In this document: piece by piece, positions 57,876 through 64,000 of the stretch
Layout: each line of letters opens with the position of its first letter
Numbering within the stretch: the first letter of the stretch is position 1
NCBI RefSeq assembly: GCF_002994745.2
Contig: NC_037092.1
Coordinates: 77,943,824-78,007,823, forward strand
DNA length: 64,000 bases
Direction of reading: 5' to 3'
Source of the DNA: Rosa chinensis
Taxonomy: Eukaryota; Streptophyta; Magnoliopsida; Rosales; Rosaceae
The notes under the pieces: model-generated
Seen by the model: the letters and a program-made list of their open reading frames with translations, nothing else
Database searches by the model: none
What the model was told of the DNA's origin: nothing
Translations under genes and position numbers: made by a program

Positions 57876-60036
57876 GTGAGCTTTACTTTTGCAGCTTTGC
57901 TAGTTGTGATTTTGATTGAGAATTATTCTGATGAAGCTTTACTTTTAATTAGTCGAAGCTTGCTGTAATGGACAAATGGATAAATTTGATAACTTAATAA
58001 TGTCTGCATTCCTCAGGCTGCGTTTAAATGTGTACATGTCTCTTTTGTTTCTTATGCTTATTGTTCATGTGAATGAATCTTCTTGTTTCATATCCTATGC
58101 TACCCACTTTGTTGATATGGATAAGTTTTTATTTATTTGGGTTTCTATGTTTTACGTGTGTTTTTTCTGTGTTTTATGGTAAGAGGTATCAGAAGTCTTT
58201 TTATTTGTTTCTTTGTTTAAGGAAAACAGTCCGAATCTAATTGTTGTCTTCATGATAACATTTGCTTCTTACTTCTCAACAGCTCCCACAGTTAGAATCT
58301 GTTCCTCAGTTGACAGTACAAACTTCTGTGGAAAACAGGTAAAAGATTTTTCAATCTTTAATGAAAAGCTCTTTAGTTTACTTTTGTGTCAATTTTTACA
58401 TAGCACTTTCTATCTAACATCAAACTTTCTCAGTTTCTCTTATGCAGATTCTATTTGTTCCCCGATTTCATATCTGGATAAGTCACTGCTGCTATTTCAA
58501 GGTATAGCTGTCAATTTTCGTCATTTCCAATCAATTACTAACTTCTATATCAATTGTCTTTATCTTCATATTATCCAGTTCCTATTTTTGTAAACTAATC
58601 ATGATAACTTCTGAATACTCATGAAAAATATTCCTATTTGTCTTTGATACGTGAATATAAAAAATTATAGAACAATCGTTTTTCTTGGTCAGCAGTTTAC
58701 TTTCCTCTTTATACATGAACAATTTATATATAAAGTCTTCATCTTTAGTTATTATGTAGTTCAAATTAACACCTTCATTCAACAGTTGCGTATATTTGTT
58801 CTCCTTCGTCTGTTTCTTTCCTTTTATTTAACAACACTATTTGTACGATCTCTGTTATAGTCATTTTGAATTCTAAAGTAATGGTGACTGATAAAGTTGT
58901 AAGTTTCTGTTGATGTGAGAGTTTGTTTATAGTGAATTGTTTGTTGTCATATATGAAATTCATTCAAGTCTTTCAGTTTTGGATTGTACAAAAAAAAGAA
59001 AGTAAAAACTGGGTTCTGGTTGGTTAGTCAATTTGTCTTCAAAATTGGGTTCTGGGTGGTTAATACATATGATAGTGTGTGAGAGAAGAAGAATTTATTG
59101 TCCATTTGATGTGATGAAAAGTGCTTGAGGCTGAAATCTCTTGATTTAGTAGTCAAAAAAATGTTGTATTCTGTTTTCAGGTTATGGAAATGGCATTATA
59201 AGAGTGTTCGAGTTTCGACCTATCACACGCCACTTAACAAACAAGTATGATGTATTTTGTTTTTTGTTCTTCAGGGTGATTACGTAAATTCAATGAGAGC
59301 AGCACAGGAGTTCAGCTCAAGAATGTTTGATTCCATAAAGGTATTATGTTTCACAAAGTAGCATGGTTTCATGAATAAGCTTTGGAAGTTTCACTTGCAC
59401 ATTTCTTGATGCAATTCTTTACTTTCCAGTTGTGTTAGCTTCTATATCTGAAATACTTGTAGTTGTGATATATTGGTTATGCTGATCCAGAAACTGTAGA
59501 TTATAACTAGCTTAAATAGCTTGCTCGATTTCAAGTTCTAGATTTCACTTCTATTCTGTGTAAGTGACAGTTTTCTCACATTCAATGTTAAATTGACAGT
59601 AGGAAAATGATAAGGAACTGGGTTTCTTTTTATTCATGTTTGAATGTAGCTTGGGAGCCATTTCAATTGGTAGCAGAGCACTCGTTTAATAGCACATGTA
59701 GAGCTGCTGTAGGTTCATTTAGCACCTGGAAGCAAGTTTAATTTAGCACCTGGAAGCAAATTATAGGTTCATTTAGCACCTGGAAGCAAATTTAATTTTC
59801 AAAAATATATCAAAAGATCATTAGAAGATGACTTTAAGGTGGTTGTGTGAATCATGTGCTATTGCCAACCTTTTCTTTCTTCATGTTTTGGACTACGATG
59901 ACGCTCTATTTGCTACTCAATGTTCGTGGTGATTAACTCTTGTTTTGTTTCCTTTTTCCTATAACTGAGTTGGCCTTTTTTGTTATATATTTCATAAAAG
60001 TCATTCGTTGTTTCTTTCCATTTTGTGAATGTACAG

Positions 60037-60177
60037 ATGGTTTCAACAATGAAGAAGTCGATCTTTGATGAACAAACTAACAAGGCCTAAAGGAAATTGC
60101 AAAAGAATGCTCAAAAGAAGAATAAGCATCATGATGTGGTTCGAGCTGAATGGGCAAATCATGTTATACAGTTCTAA
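60037..60177 (+). pseudogene. chimeric exon: MLO-like C-terminal piece joined to an Ulp1-like tail, CACTA D
   Basis: After a CAG acceptor the frame reads MVSTMKKSIFDEQTNKA, a stop at 60,088-60,090, RKLQKNAQKKNKHH, then DVVRAEWANHVIQF and a TAA at 60,175-60,177. The first half resembles the region after the last membrane helix of MLO proteins (QMGS-MKK-IFDE type). The last part resembles the end of CACTA-carried Ulp1 proteases (D-x-V-R-x-E-W-A-x-x-V). An exon at about 59,274-59,340 (GDYVNSMRAAQEFSSRMFDS) precedes it and is unassigned. The MLO reading is from memory and tentative. Confidence 0.45.
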
Positions 60178-60633
60178 CTTTGGTTCTGTTTAAGGTAGAT
60201 GAGTAGCACTTGGAACTGCTTTTGTGCATTTATATATAACTGATGGAAAGTGTTGATGAACTTAAATTATGCATGCAGTTGCTCTGTCTAGCTACTCTTT
60301 CTTTACCTTATAGGTTTTTGACTTGGTGCACTAGGTAAATGATCGAGATAAAATGGTTTTTTGGTTCTCTCGATCATAATGTAACTGTTGGCTAGGTTTA
60401 GAGTTGGAACTATGGATTGTATTTTGGATGATGTTGATGCAATTAATGAAACGTAGCCATCATTTTCAATGCTGATTTTAGTCCAATTTTATGATTTTGA
60501 TGATTGTAAATGACTGATGTTGAAATGGTTGAAAGGCAACAGATATATGCAGGTTTATGTTGTATCAAGAAAATGCAGTACAATTTATGTTGTATCAAGA
60601 AAATAGAAACAACAGAAACGAATGATCATCTGT

Positions 60634-60930
60634 TGTTTCTACCCAGTTCAAACAATAGAAAAGTAGAGTTCAAAGAGCTCTCAGACAACAGAAATAGGTG
60701 GTTGATATGTTGTTTCTACCAAATTCAAACAACAAAAAAGTAGAGTTCAAAGAGCTCTTAGACAACAGAAGTAGGTGATTGATATGTTGTTTCTACCACG
60801 TTCAAACAACAGAAAAGTAGAGTTCAAATGGCTCTCAGACAACAGAAGTAGGTGTTGATAGGTTGTTTCTACCACGTTCAAACAATAGAAAAATGAGATT
60901 GAATACTACTTCAGACAACAGAAATTTGAG
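60634..60930. repeat. four tandem subterminal repeats of about 77 bp, CACTA D
   Basis: The unit is GTTGTTTCTACCACGTTCAA, then ACAACAGAAAAGTAGAG and a block with CTCAGACAACAGAAGTAGGTG. Four consecutive copies occur, the last diverging after ATAGAAAAATGAG. These are subterminal repeats of the element's right end. Confidence 0.8.
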
Positions 60931-62162
60931 TAAGACTATACTCTAAGTGACATTCAAACAACATAAAAAAACTAAAACTGTAGTTGGAAACTAAATCTAA
61001 CCACAAGAATCACAATTATCTGTAGTCCAAACAAATCTCACACAACATAACTCACGGTATAAATGTTGTTGCATACGAAATCAGTCAACATATAACTGTC
61101 ATTGTTCTTCAAATCAGACAACAGAAGCATCAACTAAGCTTAATATTGGTTCAATCAAACGACAGAAACAACAAAAACTCCGTCATCTTACATTAACTAC
61201 ATCGACAGTTATTTTTTGAATCTGTTGATGAAGTGAATTTCCAACAACATTAATATGTAGTGGTATGGTGTTTCAGACGACAGATAGACTCCGATTCTTC
61301 AATATTAGGTACTTCAGACGACAGTACCTTAAACTGAATCTGTCGTCTGAGTGCATTATCAACGACGGAGAATATCTGTCGTCTGAATGGCTTAGAGATG
61401 GCAGCCACCTAGACAACAGATTTTTACTTCATCAGATGACAGATATTATCTGTCGTCTGAAGCATTTTTTGGCATAGTGAGAGTCCACTAGAAAGACACA
61501 TAAACTTCTCTAAGATGCACCTTTGTTCGCAATCATTAGAGGTATTGTAAAGGAACTTATTTCCGTTCTCTATATGTGTTTTCGCATGGAATCCGTTGGC
61601 TATTCATAGGGTACGATGTGCCCTAAGATCATAGAGAGTTTCTGTGACAGTAATCAAGGTGCCATTTGGCAGGGGGAACTTGGGCTATTCCATGTCCTTG
61701 AATTAATATTGATGACCCAGCCTTCGTAGTCACAAAAGTAATATGCTCAGAAAAAAAATTGAGTCATAATGAAAAGAACTCGAAATTTTATTCATAAGCC
61801 AACGAAATTACATCATTGTCTCTTTAACCAAAGAAAATCTAATCCAAAATGCTAGCTAATGCAAAACAATGGTAGTCGTCTAACTTATTTCAGTAATTCC
61901 AAAATAAATGTGACCAGGTGAGTAAAGAGATGTCGGTGGAGCAAGGCTCGCTTAAGTACCACTAATCTCATAACCTTCCTAGACACCACACTTACTTTGG
62001 ATGAGCCTACTTTGAAGAAAGACTAAGCCATTGGCATTTACTACAAAATATATGGAAATTACCTATTACATCTCTTTGAAAAATGAAGACTTAAACAGAA
62101 TTGACGATCAGTTGATCTAAACCAGATTTGTAGTCTTCAACCCTTCACTCTAGATCATCTTC

Positions 62163-63218
62163 TTAATCTTCTTGTTCCACATAGTGAGCTTCTCTTGCTT
62201 CACAATATGCTTTGTAGGCGGTGACTAGTTCTTCACGAGCTCTACAAATGTGTGCCCAATAATCAGATACTCCACATCGAGAACATACATCTCTTTGCTC
62301 AAACTCCATTGATTGAGGTGCTTTGAAAGCATCATTTAGATGGCTCTTAGTGTTGGTGGCGCCACCAACATGGCCAGAGGCGTTGCCTCCCTCTCTCTTT
62401 CCACGTTGACCTCTTAGGTTCCGTGTTCGCCTATTTTGGAGGTTACCTTCCCAAGTAGAGCGATTATATGGACCAAAACGTCCAAATGTATCCCTCAGAT
62501 TAGGGTTTCGCTCTTGGCGCCTGCTCTTTGGGGCACGACTATAATTGGATTCCGGAATATGCTCTGTTCCCACGGGTCTCGAATTATAGTTCTTCACAAG
62601 GAAGTTGTCATGCTTTTCAGCGACATTCATAGCTTCAATGAGCTCATGAAACCTTATGATCCATCTTGCAGTAACATCAATTCGATAGTTCTTAGCAACC
62701 ATCAATGCAGAGACGGGGAAGGTAGAGAGAGTCTTCTCAATCAATATCGCATCTGTGATCTCTTTATCACAGAATTCCATTAAGGATTTAATGCAAAGTG
62801 CTTCCAAGTTGTAGTCAAGAACTGACTTGAAATCACAGAAGCGGAGGCTATGCCATCTCACTTCTAGGTCAAGAAGCAGGGAGTCACGGACGTTGCCAAA
62901 CCATTGTTTGAGTGAGATCCATAGCCTTCTGGGGTCTTCTTCATTCATACACTCGTACTGGAGCGAATCATCCATATGATGAGTCATTAGGATGATAGCT
63001 TTCTCCTTATTTTCCTCTAAGGCTGCTCTATTTGCTTCTAAAGCTTGAGCTTGCTCAACAGTTAACACGTCCTGGCTAGGCTCGAGAATCATATCCAGGA
63101 TTCCATCGGCCTTGAGATGCTGGCGGACATCACGAACCCACCTGTGATATCCAGAGCCAGTTGTTCCCAATGGAGCAAAGTCCAATTTGTTCAGGTTACT
63201 CATCTTGAAAGAGAACAA
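62163..63218 (-). CDS. copia Gag polyprotein, open frame of 351 codons
   Basis: An uninterrupted frame begins MFSFKMSNLNKLDFAPLG. The internal Met (MSNLNKLDF, 63,203) is the more usual start in this gag type. The domain has YHRWVRDVRQHLKADGI, LRTM-like core segments and an Arg/Asn-rich region. A zinc knuckle, CSRCGVSDYWAHIC, appears to have lost the usual Gly-His, replaced by Asp-Tyr. The C-terminus is E/A-rich with a stop at 62,163-62,165. Pol downstream is decayed, so this is a preserved gag in a dead element. It would assemble particles in an active relative. Confidence 0.8.
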   Translation of the reverse strand: MFSFKMSNLNKLDFAPLGTTGSGYHRWVRDVRQHLKADGILDMILEPSQDVLTVEQAQALEANRAALEENKEKAIILMTHHMDDSLQYECMNEEDPRRLWISLKQWFGNVRDSLLLDLEVRWHSLRFCDFKSVLDYNLEALCIKSLMEFCDKEITDAILIEKTLSTFPVSALMVAKNYRIDVTARWIIRFHELIEAMNVAEKHDNFLVKNYNSRPVGTEHIPESNYSRAPKSRRQERNPNLRDTFGRFGPYNRSTWEGNLQNRRTRNLRGQRGKREGGNASGHVGGATNTKSHLNDAFKAPQSMEFEQRDVCSRCGVSDYWAHICRAREELVTAYKAYCEAREAHYVEQED

Positions 63219-64000
63219 GAAATTAGGGTTAGTTTAGGAGCGCAATAGGCTACCACGAAAATATATAAAATTTCTGAGCGTAATCGCTTCCAAGAAATTA
63301 GGAATTTCCGAGCATAATCGCTTCCAAGAAATTCGATTCCAAGGGATATTGGATTAGATCTAAACAATGACGTAAGTGGTCGATCTTTACGGTCATCAGA
63401 AAAGTCGCAGGAAAGTTGACTAGAATTCGTCAACCGGCGTTGACCGTCACTGACATGGCAATGGGGTTCATGTTGAAGTGGCAGTGGGGTCCTGATGCTG
63501 ACGCGGCAGTGGGTCCTGGAAGCTGAGGTGGCGGTGGGCCTTGTCAATGGGCCACTGGGCTTTAGGGCTTTTGGGCTTCCTTCTTTTCCTCTTTTTTTTT
63601 TCTTTCTTTTCTTCTCTTTTCTGCCTGTTTTCTGTAGAAGATTTAGTCGGCCGGTTCACCCACTTTTAGGCTTGTTTTTGTGCTTTTTCTTCCGATTCCT
63701 GAATCTTTGGCTTGAGAGGTTTCTACTATCAAAATTTGGTGTAAATTGGAGGTCCGGAAGATGGTGAACCGGTGGAATATTTGCTGCGAGTTGTATGGAG
63801 ATTCTGGTGGCCAGTTCGGTAGGTTTCTGGCCGGTTCTTGTGGTGGGGCCGCTGTTTTCGGACTCCTAGGATCGAGTTCTTCAAGGTGTGAGGTGGAGGC
63901 AGAAAAGGTTTCAAGGTTTTGTATTCGGATTCAAGGTTTTTAGCATCTTGAATCAGTGTTTGGCTATTTGTTTCATGATTAGGGATTCATGCTGATAACG
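63219..64000 (-). other. copia leader region, GC-richer than surroundings
   Basis: This is the 5' untranslated part of the minus copia element. It has repeats of AATCGCTTCCAAGAAATT at about 63,281-63,298 and 63,317-63,334 and three GGCAGTGGG-type words at about 63,479-63,535. Short frames exist on both strands but none resembles a protein. The edge of the window falls near the expected primer site. Confidence 0.55.

Larger units (their letters stand above)
56565..61482. mobile_element. CACTA element D with captured gene fragments, AGA duplication
   Basis: The element is 56,568-61,479 (4912 bp). Its left end is CACTATGTCAAAAAATGCTT and its reversed right end is CACTATGCCAAAAAATGCTT. AGA flanks both sides (56,565-56,567 and 61,480-61,482). 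Subterminal repeats of the CAGACGACAG / TTGTCTGA type occur at 56,600-56,760 and 60,530-61,460, including four tandem units of about 77 bp. It is inserted in the pol region of the minus copia. It holds an SR-protein-like exon and a chimeric MLO-like exon but no transposase. Confidence 0.9.
53191..64000 (-). mobile_element. minus-strand copia element, 5' LTR off the window, split by CACTA D
   Basis: Reading the minus strand: leader (64,000-63,219), gag (63,218-62,163), degraded protease region (62,160-61,483), the CACTA insertion, then integrase, reverse transcriptase and RNase H (56,567-53,350), a polypurine tract (CATCAGGGGGAGA, about 53,317-53,335) and the start of the 3' LTR (TGTCTATATGTTCACCCC). 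The integrase and reverse-transcriptase frames are heavily damaged while gag is open. The window's last bases, reversed, read CGTTATCAGCATGAA and could be the primer-binding region. Confidence 0.75.

Overview
The window looks like plant nuclear DNA from a eudicot. It has AT-rich intergenic sequence, GT-AG introns, plant Ty1/copia and Ty3/gypsy retroelements, CACTA, hAT, Mutator-like and Harbinger-type elements, tRNA-derived SINEs, and one intact plant-type gene. A rosaceous plant is a guess I cannot prove. Only one ordinary host gene appears complete: a two-exon nodulin-like/NFD4-type major-facilitator membrane protein at 1994-3744. Bases 2-91 may be the last codons of another gene that lies mostly off the window.

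Layout. Bases 1-11.6 kb form the gene-bearing flank. It holds a Mutator-like element carrying the start of a UBX-protein gene (186-1367), the NFD4-like gene, a palindromic Mutator-like MITE (4872-5304), SINEs, a LINE-like RNase H remnant and a Harbinger-type MITE. Bases 11,611-48,002 are a nest of transposons between two related copia LTRs (11,616-12,399 and 47,175-47,997), whose outer flanks carry the same 5-bp word ATAAG. I read this block as one minus-strand copia element swollen by later insertions.

Inside that block, in order, are: a pol-less gypsy element (minus, 12,522-16,931); another LTR (16,932-19,226) holding a hAT element; half of a CACTA element (19,227-about 20,940); the 3' half of a plus-strand gypsy with an antisense extra ORF (about 20,950-27,068); a gag-only copia (27,069-31,766) split by a gypsy deletion derivative (28,551-30,677); copia RNase H remnants; and a CACTA element (32,673-46,075) that contains a second CACTA (37,988-45,419), which contains a 1.2-kb foldback Mutator-like element (38,128-39,338).

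From 48 kb to the end there is a 3'-truncated copia (48,429-51,934), then a minus-strand copia (about 53.2 kb to beyond the window edge) with an open gag frame. That copia is interrupted by a fourth CACTA element (56,568-61,479).

The most striking content is host-gene material inside DNA transposons. I recognise pieces of a PUX2-like UBX protein, a PI31-like proteasome regulator, a RecQ helicase (five exons), a BSK-type kinase, a WVD2/TPX2 protein, a MAPKKK, an SR splicing factor, an MLO-like protein and probably a tRNA m7G methyltransferase. A 31-nt exact copy of the 5' end of plant U6 snRNA lies in the right-hand copia LTR between 19-bp direct repeats. Identifications rest on reading motifs from memory, without database searches.
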